Below are positions 26,789 through 35,133 of a DNA stretch of 64,000 bases, piece after piece (the stretch's first letter is position 1; each line of letters starts with the position of its first letter). A model generated the notes under the pieces. It ran no database searches and was not told the DNA's origin. It saw only the letters and a program-made list of their open reading frames with translations. This stretch comes from VKMB-3413 sp041027365 (lineage in GTDB: Bacteria; Pseudomonadota; Alphaproteobacteria; Rhizobiales; Rhizobiaceae), in NCBI RefSeq assembly GCF_041027365.1, contig NZ_JBFTEH010000006.1:1-64000 (forward strand), in the 5' to 3' direction. The translations under genes and the position numbers were made by a program.

Positions 26789-27549
26789 CACCGGGCTCCC
26801 TTCGTGCTGGAGGCGCTCGTTTCGTCCGCAGGCAGGCTGGCATAATAGGCGGCGACGGCGGTGACGTCCTTGTCGCTCAGCCTGGCGGCGACGTTCGCCA
26901 TCAGGCCGAGCGGATCGTTCGTGCGCTGCTTCGCCTGCCAGGCCTTCAGCTGCGCGGAGATGTACTCCATCGACTGGCCTGCAAGCTTGGGAAAGGAGGC
27001 GCCGACGCCCACCCCGTTCGGTCCATGACACTGCGCGCAAGCCGGCAGGCCGCGCGACCAGTCGCCCCGCTGTGCGAGCGTCTCGCCGGCCGCGACCGCC
27101 GTCTCGTCGAGCGGGTTCGGCTCGGCGGCCTTGGGCGCCGAGCTCGTGGCGTAGTAGCTGGCGACCGCCGTCATCTGGCCCGCGGAAAGCGCCTTCGCCA
27201 CGGGTCCCATGATATCGCTCGCCCGCTTGCCCGAGGCGAAGTCGTGGAGTTGCTGGACGAGATAGCCGGCATCGATGCCGGCGAGCCGCGGGAACGGCCC
27301 TTCCGGTTGGCCCTCCCCATGCTCGCCGTGGCAGCTGGCGCAGGGCGGAGCGCCGGCCTCGGTACCGTTCGCGGCGATCGCCGCCCCGCCGGGATCGGCC
27401 GCGAAGGCCGTGCCGGACAGGGCGACGGGCACGACCAACAGGGCGGCCGCGACTATCCGGACGGGCGCGGTCATCCTCGCGGCCCACCGCGACCTGCGTC
27501 CCATCTCTGCGAACGCCGCCGCGTCCGCCGGCCTGATTGTCGAAAGCAT
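26788..27549 (-). CDS. tsdB: Diheme cytochrome c4-type electron acceptor (TsdB-like)
   Basis: A 253-residue periplasmic protein with two similar haem domains: PPCASCHG (near residue 70) and LPACAQCHG (near 170). Each is followed by a distal-Met region (GPVAKALSAGQM and LGLMANVAARLS). This two-domain plan is cytochrome c4, and TsdB is the c4-type partner of TsdA. The ATG at 27549 is chosen because GGAGGAGA is just upstream and the CTTAAG box lies 65 bp beyond it. The signal peptide then starts unusually late (around residue 26, MTAPVRIVAAALLVV), so a start at that internal Met remains possible. Confidence 0.8.
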   Translation of the reverse strand: MLSTIRPADAAAFAEMGRRSRWAARMTAPVRIVAAALLVVPVALSGTAFAADPGGAAIAANGTEAGAPPCASCHGEHGEGQPEGPFPRLAGIDAGYLVQQLHDFASGKRASDIMGPVAKALSAGQMTAVASYYATSSAPKAAEPNPLDETAVAAGETLAQRGDWSRGLPACAQCHGPNGVGVGASFPKLAGQSMEYISAQLKAWQAKQRTNDPLGLMANVAARLSDKDVTAVAAYYASLPADETSASSTKGAR

Positions 27550-27613
27550 GTCTCCTCCGTCATTCCCGACGCCTGCAGTACACAGATGCCGCAACGGAAG
27601 CATCCTGGCGAAG

Positions 27614-27630
27614 CTTAAGGCGATCTTAAG
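27614..27630. promoter_or_regulatory. CTTAAG-N5-CTTAAG box upstream of the tsdBA-like operon
   Basis: CTTAAG-gcgat-CTTAAG repeats the arrangement found upstream of dsbD at 22085, with the same half-sites and spacer length. It lies 65 bp before the chosen tsdB start. Two perfect 12-of-12 matches 5.5 kb apart, both near redox operons and next to a QseB/PmrA-like regulator gene, argue for a shared regulator. Confidence 0.65.
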
Positions 27631-27644
27631 GCTGAGCGGCTTTC

Positions 27645-28023
27645 CGGTCTGAGGAGACCGTAGAGCGATACGCGCACCGCGTCGCGCGGCTCTTTGCAGA
27701 CTACCACCTTGAAGCGCCAGGGGATCCGTCCCCTTTCGGGTCACGCTTGAAGAGAGACTTAGGCGGGCAACGCCCGTCAGTCACGCCCCAACGATCTACC
27801 GGATTTCACCTCCGTCGATGACAGGCTGCTCGCCCGTCGAGGCGACTGATGATCCTGGCCCATATCTGTGGACCGGCGCCGGTCATGACACCGATCGGCG
27901 TGTGGGGAAACGGATAAGTATCTGAAATCGCAGATGCGCGAACTGCAGATCAAGGTCAGACTGTCCGCCGAGACACGGACGCTCATCTTCATCGTCGCCA
28001 CCGCAGACTCAGACTTGACAGAC
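27645..28023. other. Intergenic stretch between divergent operons
   Basis: No gene is supported. A plus-strand frame near 27910-28050 (KYLKSQMRELQIKVRLSAE) has a helical look but no start codon or known family, so it is left uncalled. The region carries the promoters of tsdBA-like (minus) and of the dipeptide-type importer (plus). Confidence 0.5.
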
Positions 28024-28024
28024 G

Positions 28025-28047
28025 ATCCGAGACCGGATCATCATCCG
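28025..28047. promoter_or_regulatory. Three alternating ATCCG half-sites before the peptide-type importer
   Basis: ATCCG (28025-28029), CGGAT (28034-28038) and ATCCG (28043-28047) are spaced exactly 9 bp apart, forming two overlapping inverted repeats with 4-bp centres. The first is a perfect GATCCG-AGAC-CGGATC. The block ends 38 bp before the start codon of the binding-protein gene. It may be the operator of the IclR regulator encoded at 35134, or form alternative hairpins in the leader. Confidence 0.45.
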
Positions 28048-28085
28048 TAATTATGGAGGCTATTCTCTAGTAAAGGAATAGAGGG

Positions 28086-29606
28086 ATGAAGGCATATCTG
28101 ACCACCGCTCTGGCCGCGATGCTCGCCGTCGTCGCCACGCCGGTCCTGGCAAAGGACGTCATTAACGTCGCCATCATCGGCGAGCCCGACACGCTCGATC
28201 CCATGGTCTCCACCAAGGACGTCGTCTCGATTGTCACCCAGCACGTCGTCGAGACGCTCTACACGTTCGACAAGTCCTGGGCGGTGGCGCCGCTGCTGGC
28301 GCAGGACCTTCCGAAAATATCCGCCGACGGCAAGACCTACGACATCACGCTGCGCCAGGGCATCACCTTCTCCGACGGCTCCAAGATGGATTCTGCCGAC
28401 GTCGTCGCCTCGCTGGAGCGCTGGCTGAAGGTCGCCTCGCGCGGCAAGACGGTGGCCGACAAGGTGCAGTCGGTGACCGCCAAGGGGCCGTACGAGGTCG
28501 AGATAAAGATGAAGACCCCGTATGCGCCGCTGCTCTCGCTGCTCGCCTTCTCCAATTCCGCGGCGGCGGTCTATCCCTCGGAGATCATCCCGAAGGGTGA
28601 CGGTCAGATCAAGGACGTCGTCGGCACCGGGCCCTACAAATACGGCGAGCACGTGCCCGACCAGTACCTGCAGCTCGTCCGCTTCGACGGCTTCGTGCCG
28701 CGCAAGGAGCCCGCGAACGGCGGCTCGGGCAAGCGCGGCCAGGTGCCGGACGAGATCCGCTTCGTGCCGGTTCCCGATCCGAGCACCCGCGTCGAGGGCC
28801 TGCTTTCCGGCCAGTTCGACTTCGCCGACTCGCTGCCGGCCGAGAGCTACGACCGCATCGCTGCGAGCGACAAGGCCAAGCCCGTGCTGCTCGAGAACTT
28901 CGGCTGGCCGATGTGGGCGATCAATCACAAGGCGGGTCTCCTGACCAACAAGAAGATCCGCGAGGCGCTGCTCGCCGCCCTGCCCTTCGACGACATGCTG
29001 TTCGCCGCCTTCGGCAACGACAAGTTCTTCAAGGTCGACGGCGCGATGTATCCCAAAGGCTGGGACTGGCACACCGACGCCGGGACCAAGCTTTACAACC
29101 AGAACGACCCGGAGAAGGCACAGCAGTTGCTCAAGGAGGCCGGCTATGACGGCACGCCGCTGCGCATCCTGACCTCGCGCCAGTACGAGTTCCATTACAA
29201 GATGGCCGAGGTCGCCAAGCAGGCGCTGGAGGCGGCCGGCTTCAAGGTGCAGATGGACGTCGTCGACTGGGCGACGCTCGGCCAGCGCCGCGACGACCCG
29301 AGCCTCTGGGACGTCTACATCTCGCACTCGCCCTTCCTGCCCGAGCCGGCGCTGACCGACATGTGGTTCGCCTCCTCGCGGCTCGGCTGGTCGGAGCCGG
29401 AGAAGGACAAGCTGGCGGAGGCCTTCGTCACCGAGACCGACCCGGCCAAGCGCAAGGCGATCTTCGCCGAACTGCAGAAGAAGAACTACGAGGATGTCGG
29501 CTTCATCAAGATCGGCAACTTCAACGCCCTGCTCGGGGAATCGAAGGCGCTTCAGGGCGTCGATCCCTCGCCCTGGCCGTATTTCTGGAACGCCTCGAAG
29601 AAGTAG
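28086..29606 (+). CDS. ABC transporter substrate-binding protein, family 5 (dipeptide/oligopeptide type)
   Basis: A 506-residue periplasmic protein with a signal peptide ending near VLAKD (residue 22). The SBP_bac_5 signature follows: IGEPDTLDPMVST at the mature start, VETLYTFDKSWAVAPLLAQDL, then the RQGITFSDGSKMDSADVVASLERW block. The family binds di- and oligopeptides, nickel chelates, opines, glutathione and cationic sugars. It opens an operon of eight genes running to 35090, with a 97-nt gap to the first permease. The enzymes in this operon suggest an acylated or cyclic amino compound as ligand, but this is inference. Confidence 0.93.
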   Translation: MKAYLTTALAAMLAVVATPVLAKDVINVAIIGEPDTLDPMVSTKDVVSIVTQHVVETLYTFDKSWAVAPLLAQDLPKISADGKTYDITLRQGITFSDGSKMDSADVVASLERWLKVASRGKTVADKVQSVTAKGPYEVEIKMKTPYAPLLSLLAFSNSAAAVYPSEIIPKGDGQIKDVVGTGPYKYGEHVPDQYLQLVRFDGFVPRKEPANGGSGKRGQVPDEIRFVPVPDPSTRVEGLLSGQFDFADSLPAESYDRIAASDKAKPVLLENFGWPMWAINHKAGLLTNKKIREALLAALPFDDMLFAAFGNDKFFKVDGAMYPKGWDWHTDAGTKLYNQNDPEKAQQLLKEAGYDGTPLRILTSRQYEFHYKMAEVAKQALEAAGFKVQMDVVDWATLGQRRDDPSLWDVYISHSPFLPEPALTDMWFASSRLGWSEPEKDKLAEAFVTETDPAKRKAIFAELQKKNYEDVGFIKIGNFNALLGESKALQGVDPSPWPYFWNASKK

Positions 29607-29703
29607 GCTGCACCCGCGGGCGCGTCCGGTCCGCATAGTCCTCCCAAGCAGTCTCCGCCGCGGCTCCGGCCGCGGCGGCCCCGTCCTCTCCCGGCAGTCC
29701 GCA

Positions 29704-30645
29704 ATGCGCAATTACATCCTGAAGCGCCTGTTCGGCATGGTGGTCGTCGTCTTCCTGGTGCTGACCATCGCCTTCGTCCTGGTGCGGCTCGCCCCCGGCG
29801 ATCCGGCGGCGCTGATGCTGGGTCCCGACGCGACGCCGGCGGACACCGCTGCGCTCAGGGCGCGGCTCGGCCTCGACCAGCCGATCCTGATCCAGTACGT
29901 CACCTTCATCGGCCATGCGCTGCGCGGTGATCTCGGCCGGTCGCTGTTCTTCAACGAGCCGGTGCTCTCGGTCCTCGCCCATCGGGCCGAGCCGACCGCC
30001 TTCCTGGCCCTGTTCTCGCTCCTCTTCTCGGTCGCCATCGCAGTGCCGATCGGCATCTTCGTCGCCTACCGCCGCGGCACCGTCGCCGACCAGACCGCGG
30101 TCTCCGGCGCAATGCTCGCCGCGTCGGTCCCCTCCTTCTGGACCGGCCTGATCCTGCAGCGCTGGCTCGCCACCGATCTCGGCTGGTTTCCGGCCTCCGG
30201 CTACGGCGGCCCGGATGCGTCCTTCCTCGACCGGATGGGCTACCTGATCCTGCCCTCTTTCGTGCTCGGCATCGTCAACTCGGCGCTGATCCTGCGCTTC
30301 TGCCGCGCCTCGATGCTCGATGTCCTCGGCGAGGACTACATCCGCACCGCCCGCTCCAAGGGCATGTCGGAATCGCGCGTGGTGCTGCGCCACGCGCTGA
30401 AGAACGCCGCGATCCCGATCGTCACGGTCATCGGCCTCACCTTCGCCCTGCTCGTCTCCGGCGCCGTCGTCACTGAGCGCGTCTTCAACATCCCCGGCAT
30501 GGGCAATCTCGTCGTCGGCGCCGTTCTCAGGCGCGACTATCCGGTGATCCAGGGAACGCTGATCGTGGTCGCGACGCTCTACATCCTGATCAATCTCGGC
30601 GTCGATCTCCTCTATCTGCTGATCGACCGGCGGGTGCGCTACTGA
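29704..30645 (+). CDS. Dipeptide-type ABC permease, DppB class
   Basis: A 313-residue permease. The N terminus MRNYILKRLFGMVVVVFLV and the phrase RLAPGDPAALMLG are standard for DppB/OppB. Six membrane segments are seen, with the large periplasmic loop after segment 1 (LGLDQPILIQYV) and the EAA docking loop YIRTARSKGMSESRVVLRHALKNA (near residue 215). The stop shares one nucleotide with the start of the DppC-type gene (TGATG). It forms the heterodimeric channel with that protein. Confidence 0.94.
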   Translation: MRNYILKRLFGMVVVVFLVLTIAFVLVRLAPGDPAALMLGPDATPADTAALRARLGLDQPILIQYVTFIGHALRGDLGRSLFFNEPVLSVLAHRAEPTAFLALFSLLFSVAIAVPIGIFVAYRRGTVADQTAVSGAMLAASVPSFWTGLILQRWLATDLGWFPASGYGGPDASFLDRMGYLILPSFVLGIVNSALILRFCRASMLDVLGEDYIRTARSKGMSESRVVLRHALKNAAIPIVTVIGLTFALLVSGAVVTERVFNIPGMGNLVVGAVLRRDYPVIQGTLIVVATLYILINLGVDLLYLLIDRRVRY

Positions 30646-31502
30646 TGGCCGCCGTATCTACCGCCGAGGATCCCGGCCTCCTGCGCAGCCTTGCGGCGCG
30701 CCCCGCCGTGCTCGTCGCGCTGATCGTCTTTTCGATCATCCTCGCCTGCGCCATCCTGGCGCCGTGGATTGCGCCGGCCAGTCCCGCCCGCATGTCGGTG
30801 CGGGCCCGGCTGTCGCCGCCCTTCGGCGACTATCTCCTCGGCGCCGACGCCTTCGGCCGCGACGTCCTCTCCCGCCTGCTCTATGCCGGCCGCGTCTCGC
30901 TGCTGATCGGCCTCGGCACTGCCGTGATCTCGACCGCCGTCGGCATCGTCATCGGTCTCGCCGCCGGCTTCTTCCGCCGCCTCGACGCGCCGCTGTCGCG
31001 GCTCATCGACGCGATGATGGCCTTCCCCGACATCCTGCTCGCCATCGCCCTCGTCGCGGTGCTCGGCGGCTCGATCGCCAATGTCGTCCTAGCCCTGTCG
31101 ATCGTCTACACGCCGCGCATCGCCCGCATCGTGCGCGCCGCGACACTGGTGATCCGCGAACTGCCCTTCGTCGAGGCGGCGCGGGCGCTCGGCTCGTCCA
31201 ACCTCTCGATCATGGCCTGGCACGTCCTGCCGAACATCGTCTCGCCCGTCACCGTGCAGGCGACCTTCATCTTCGCCTATGCGATGCTGGCGGAGGCCGG
31301 CCTCTCCTTCCTCGGCGTCGGCGTCGACCCCTCGATCCCGACCTGGGGCACGATGATCAACGAGGGCCGGCAATATATCGACCAGGCCCTCTACCTCATC
31401 CTCTTCCCCGGCATCGCCATCTCGTTCGCCGTCCTCAGCCTGCAACTGATCGGCGACGGGTTGCGCGATGCCCTCGATCCCCGTCTCGCCAAGGACGTCT
31501 GA
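30645..31502 (+). CDS. Dipeptide-type ABC permease, DppC class
   Basis: A 285-residue permease. After a cytoplasmic N terminus and one membrane helix, the DppC landmarks appear: LLGADAFGRDVLSRLLYAGRVSLLIG, then the docking loop FVEAARALGSSNLSIMAWHVLPN and GLSFLGVGVDPSIPTWG. It pairs with the DppB-type permease one nucleotide upstream. Only 6 nt separate it from the metallohydrolase gene that interrupts the transporter set. Confidence 0.94.
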   Translation: MAAVSTAEDPGLLRSLAARPAVLVALIVFSIILACAILAPWIAPASPARMSVRARLSPPFGDYLLGADAFGRDVLSRLLYAGRVSLLIGLGTAVISTAVGIVIGLAAGFFRRLDAPLSRLIDAMMAFPDILLAIALVAVLGGSIANVVLALSIVYTPRIARIVRAATLVIRELPFVEAARALGSSNLSIMAWHVLPNIVSPVTVQATFIFAYAMLAEAGLSFLGVGVDPSIPTWGTMINEGRQYIDQALYLILFPGIAISFAVLSLQLIGDGLRDALDPRLAKDV

Positions 31503-31508
31503 CAGAAC

Positions 31509-32615
31509 ATGGCCTTCACGCTCACCAACTTCCGCCCGATCGGCCTCGGCGCCGCGCCGACGGCGCTGCACGTCGCCGACGACGGCAACCTCGTCGACGC
31601 CGCGCCCGCGGGCGCCCGGACCGTCGACTGCGGCGGCGCCTATCTCTCGCCCGGCTGGTGCGACCTGCACGTCCATGTCTGGCACGGCGGCACCGACATC
31701 TCGGTACGCGCCTCCGAGGCCGGCCGCGCCACCGGCGTCACCGCCATGGCCGACGCGGGCAGCGCCGGCGAGGCCAGCTTCCACGGCCTCAGGGAATACG
31801 TCATCCAGCCCGCGGCCGAGACCATCCGCGCCTTCCTCAACATCGGTTCGATCGGCCTCGTCGCCTGCAACCGCGTGCCCGAGCTGATCGACATGCGCTC
31901 GATCGACGTCGACCGCACGCTCGCCGTGATCGAGGCGAACCGCGACGTCATCTGCGGCGTCAAGGTCCGCGCCTCCGGCGTCATCGTCGGCGGCTGGGGC
32001 ATCACCCCGGCGAAGATCGCCAAGCGCGTCGCCGAGATCGCCGGCCTGCCGCTGATGGTGCATGTCGGCGAGCCGCCGCCGCTGATCGACGAGGTGTTCG
32101 ACATCCTCACCGAAGGCGACATCGTCACCCACTGCTTCAACGGCAAGAAGGCCGGCTCGATCGCCGACACCGAAGCCCTGTGGGCGCAGGCGATCCGCCT
32201 CGCCGGCGAAGGCATCCGCATGGATATCGGCCACGGCGCCGCCTCCTTCGACTTCGGCGTCGCGCGAAAGGCGCTCGAGCGCGGCCTGAAGCCCTGGTCG
32301 ATCTCGACCGACCTGCATCTCCACAACATCGCCGGCCCCGTCCACGACCTCGCCACCACCGTGGCCAAGCTCCTCGCCGTCGGCCTGCCGCTCGAGGACT
32401 GCATCACCGCGGTCACCGAACGGCCGCGCGCCGTCCTTGGTCTCGCCCCCGGCATTTCGCCCGGCGCGCGCGCCGACTTCACGCTGTTCGACGTCGTCGA
32501 TGCCGAGATCGACGCGGTGGACAGCCTCGGCAACCACCTGCGCCTCGACAGGATGCTGGAGCCGCGCCGCACGGTGATCGGCGCCAGCGTCATGGACGCG
32601 GCCCGGCGGACATGA
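31509..32615 (+). CDS. Amidohydrolase/deacetylase-family metallohydrolase
   Basis: A 368-residue TIM-barrel enzyme of the amidohydrolase superfamily. The first metal site is DLHVHVW (near residue 52). The bridging Lys is probably in VKVRASG (near 155). Metal His residues follow in MVHVGEPPP and THCFNGKK, and the catalytic Asp is in STDLH (near 267). This belongs to the group annotated as 'amidohydrolase/deacetylase', often adjacent to SelA-like PLP enzymes, as here (36015). It would release an amine by cutting an acyl or cyclic amide bond in the cytoplasm. It lies between permease and ATPase genes, so its substrate is probably what the transporter brings in. Confidence 0.85.
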   Translation: MAFTLTNFRPIGLGAAPTALHVADDGNLVDAAPAGARTVDCGGAYLSPGWCDLHVHVWHGGTDISVRASEAGRATGVTAMADAGSAGEASFHGLREYVIQPAAETIRAFLNIGSIGLVACNRVPELIDMRSIDVDRTLAVIEANRDVICGVKVRASGVIVGGWGITPAKIAKRVAEIAGLPLMVHVGEPPPLIDEVFDILTEGDIVTHCFNGKKAGSIADTEALWAQAIRLAGEGIRMDIGHGAASFDFGVARKALERGLKPWSISTDLHLHNIAGPVHDLATTVAKLLAVGLPLEDCITAVTERPRAVLGLAPGISPGARADFTLFDVVDAEIDAVDSLGNHLRLDRMLEPRRTVIGASVMDAARRT

Positions 32616-33613
32616 GCGCGAGCCCGATCCTCTCCGTCGAGGCGCTGCGCGTCGCCTTCCGCGCCCGCCGCGGCGCGGTGACGGCGCTGCGCGACGTCAG
32701 CTTCGCGCTGCAGCCGGGGCGCACCCTGGCGCTCGTCGGCGAGAGCGGATCGGGCAAGTCAGTCACCTCGCTGGCGCTGCTCGGCCTTTTGCCGCCGAAC
32801 GGGCGGGTGACGCAGGGCAGCGCCCGCTACCGCACCCGCGCCGGCGAGGCGCTGGACCTGACGCAGCTGTCGCGGCGCGCCTTCCGCGGCATCCGCGGCC
32901 GCGAAATTGCGATGATCTTCCAGGAGCCGATGTCCTCGCTGAACCCGCTGTTCACGATCGGCGACCAGATCGGCGAGATGCTGTTGCTGCACGAGGACTT
33001 CGACGCCGTCGCACGCCGCCGCCGGGTGACCGAGATGCTGGAGCTGGTCGAGATCCCGGCCGCGGCGAGCCGCCTCGACAGCTATCCGCACGAGCTCTCC
33101 GGCGGCATGCGCCAGCGGGTGATGATCGCGCTGGCGCTGGTCTGCGCGCCGCAACTCCTGATCGCCGATGAGCCGACGACGGCGCTCGACGTCACTGTGC
33201 AGGCGCAGATCCTCGACCTGATGCGCCGGCTGCAGCGCGAGATGGGGATGTCGATCCTGTTCATCACCCACGACATGGGCGTCGTCGCCGAAATGGCCGA
33301 CGACGTCGCCGTCATGTATGCCGGGGCGGTGGTCGAGCAGGCGGGCGTCACCGACCTGTTCGCCCATCCCGCCCATCCCTATACCCGCGGCCTCCTCGCC
33401 TCGATCCCGCGCCCAGACCGGCCGGAGGGCGTGCGGCTCGCGGCGATTTCCGGCGCCGTGCCGCCGCTCTCGGCGCTACCGCCCGGCTGCGTCTTCGCCC
33501 CGCGCTGCGGCCTCGCGATCCCGGCCTGCGAGACGCCGGTCGCCCTGCGCGAAGTCCTGCCCGGTCACCGCGCCGCCTGCATCCGCGCCGAGGAGGCGCT
33601 CGCCGATGCTTGA
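32612..33613 (+). CDS. Dipeptide-type ABC ATPase, DppD class
   Basis: A 333-residue ATPase. Walker A is GESGSGKSV, the Q-loop is MIFQEPMSSLNPLFTIG, the signature is ELSGGMRQRVMIALAL, Walker B is LLIADEPTTALD and the switch is ITHDMGVVAEMADD. The C-terminal oligopeptide-transporter extension is present: HPYTRGLLASIP and a four-Cys region (PPGCVFAPRCGLAIPACE) that in some members binds an iron-sulfur cluster. It overlaps the previous gene by 4 nt and the next by 8 nt. Confidence 0.95.
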   Translation: MSASPILSVEALRVAFRARRGAVTALRDVSFALQPGRTLALVGESGSGKSVTSLALLGLLPPNGRVTQGSARYRTRAGEALDLTQLSRRAFRGIRGREIAMIFQEPMSSLNPLFTIGDQIGEMLLLHEDFDAVARRRRVTEMLELVEIPAAASRLDSYPHELSGGMRQRVMIALALVCAPQLLIADEPTTALDVTVQAQILDLMRRLQREMGMSILFITHDMGVVAEMADDVAVMYAGAVVEQAGVTDLFAHPAHPYTRGLLASIPRPDRPEGVRLAAISGAVPPLSALPPGCVFAPRCGLAIPACETPVALREVLPGHRAACIRAEEALADA

Positions 33614-34592
33614 GACGACGCTCGCCCCTGCCGAAGCGACCATCCCCGCAGCCGAGCCGCTGCTCAGCATCCGGCATCTGTCGAAGCGCTACGCGACACC
33701 CGGAGGCATCATCCACGCGGTGGAAGACGTCAGTCTCGACATCCCGCGCGGTTCGATCACCGGTCTCGTCGGCGAAAGCGGCTCTGGCAAGACGACGCTC
33801 GGCCGGACGCTGTTGCGCCTGGTCCAGCCAAGCGCCGGCTCGATCCGCTTCGGCGGCACCGAACTGACCGGCCTCTCCGAGCGCGAGATGACGGCGATGC
33901 GCCGGCGCATGCAGATCATCTTCCAGGATCCGGTCGCCTCGCTGAACCCGCGGCTGAAGGTCGAGACAATCATCGCCGAGGGCCTGCGGGCGCACCGCAT
34001 CGGCAGCCGCCGCGAGCGCCGCGACCGAGTCGCGGCGCTGATCGAGGAGGTCGGCCTGTCGCCCGACCAGATGCGCCGCTTTCCGCACGAATTCTCCGGC
34101 GGCCAGCGGCAGCGGATCGGCATCGCCCGGGCCCTCGCGCTGGAGCCGGAATTCATCGTCGCCGACGAGAGCGTCTCGGCGCTCGACGTCTCGATCCAGG
34201 CGCAGATCCTGAACCTGCTGCTCGACCTGCGCGAGCGGCGCAACCTGACGATGCTGTTCATCGCCCACGACCTGTCGGTCGTCGACTATCTCTGCGACCG
34301 CATCGCGGTGATGTATCTCGGCCGGGTCGTCGAGATCGGCCCGGCGCGCCCCTTGGTGCGCCAGCCGGCGCACCCTTATACCCGCGCCCTGCTCTCCGCC
34401 GTGCCGCAGCCGGACCCGGCCGCGACGCGCCAGCGCGAGGTGCTCGAAGGCTCGATCCCGAGCCCGCTCGACCCGCCGTCCGGCTGCGTCTTCCGCACCC
34501 GCTGCCCGCGCGCTCTGCCGGCCTGCGCCGACGCCTTTCCCCCGCCCGCGGCCGTCGGCCCGGAGCGGATCGCCCATTGCATCAATCTCTGA
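33606..34592 (+). CDS. Dipeptide-type ABC ATPase, DppF class
   Basis: A 328-residue ATPase that pairs with the DppD-type protein. Walker A is GESGSGKTTLG, the Q-loop IIFQDPVASLNPR, the signature EFSGGQRQRIGIARALAL, Walker B FIVADESVSALD (Ser replaces the usual Pro after Glu, common in this class) and the switch IAHDLSVVDYLCD. The C-terminal Cys cluster (SGCVFRTRCPRALPACAD) is also present. The ATG at 33606 overlaps the preceding stop. An intergenic gap of 6 nt leads to the RidA-type gene. Confidence 0.95.
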   Translation: MLETTLAPAEATIPAAEPLLSIRHLSKRYATPGGIIHAVEDVSLDIPRGSITGLVGESGSGKTTLGRTLLRLVQPSAGSIRFGGTELTGLSEREMTAMRRRMQIIFQDPVASLNPRLKVETIIAEGLRAHRIGSRRERRDRVAALIEEVGLSPDQMRRFPHEFSGGQRQRIGIARALALEPEFIVADESVSALDVSIQAQILNLLLDLRERRNLTMLFIAHDLSVVDYLCDRIAVMYLGRVVEIGPARPLVRQPAHPYTRALLSAVPQPDPAATRQREVLEGSIPSPLDPPSGCVFRTRCPRALPACADAFPPPAAVGPERIAHCINL

Positions 34593-34598
34593 GGCTCC

Positions 34599-35090
34599 AT
34601 GACTTCTTCCCAGCCGTTCAGCGACGACGACACCCCGGAAATGCGCCTGCGCCGGGCCGGCATCGCGTTGCCCGCGGCGCCGCCGGTGCCGATCGGCTCC
34701 TTCACCAATGTGCGCGAGAGCGGCGGGCTGATCTACGTCTCGGGCCAGGGGCCGGTGCTGGAGGACGGCAGCCTGATGCGCGGCAAGGTCGGCGGCGACA
34801 CGGCGGCCGAGGCGGCCCGCGGCCATGCCGAGATCGTCGCGCTCAACATCCTCGCCGCCTTGCGCGGCCACTGCGGCAGCCTCGATGCGGTCGGCGGCGT
34901 GGTGAAGCTGCTTGGGCTCGTCAACGCGACGCCGGACTTCGACCGCCATTCCTTCGTCGTCGACGGCGCCTCCGACCTCCTGGCCCAGGTGTTCGGCCGC
35001 GCCGGCGTGCATGCCCGCTCGTCCTTCGGCGTCGCCTCGCTGCCGAACGGCATCACCGTCGAGGTGGAGGCGATCTTCGAACGTGCCTGA
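34599..35090 (+). CDS. RidA/YjgF-family protein
   Basis: A 163-residue protein of the RidA superfamily: LIYVSGQGPVLEDGS near residue 45, GKVGGDTAAEAARGHAEIVALNILAAL, and a C-terminal VEVEAIFERA. The classical RidA active-site Arg in the final third is not at its usual place, since the segment reads VHARSSFGVASLPNG. This places it in the 'RidA family, longer subgroup' often linked to amino-compound catabolism. Such proteins hydrolyse reactive enamine/imine products made by PLP lyases, matching the PLP enzyme at 36015. It closes the importer operon. Confidence 0.82.
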   Translation: MTSSQPFSDDDTPEMRLRRAGIALPAAPPVPIGSFTNVRESGGLIYVSGQGPVLEDGSLMRGKVGGDTAAEAARGHAEIVALNILAALRGHCGSLDAVGGVVKLLGLVNATPDFDRHSFVVDGASDLLAQVFGRAGVHARSSFGVASLPNGITVEVEAIFERA

Positions 35091-35133
35091 ACCGCACCGC
35101 CCCGCAGCGTCCGCCGCGCGCGGCGCCGCCGCG

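Noticed and set aside
27910..28050. Helical plus-strand frame containing KYLKSQMRELQIK
   Set aside because: No start codon, no family and it overlaps the likely operator and promoter of the importer operon.
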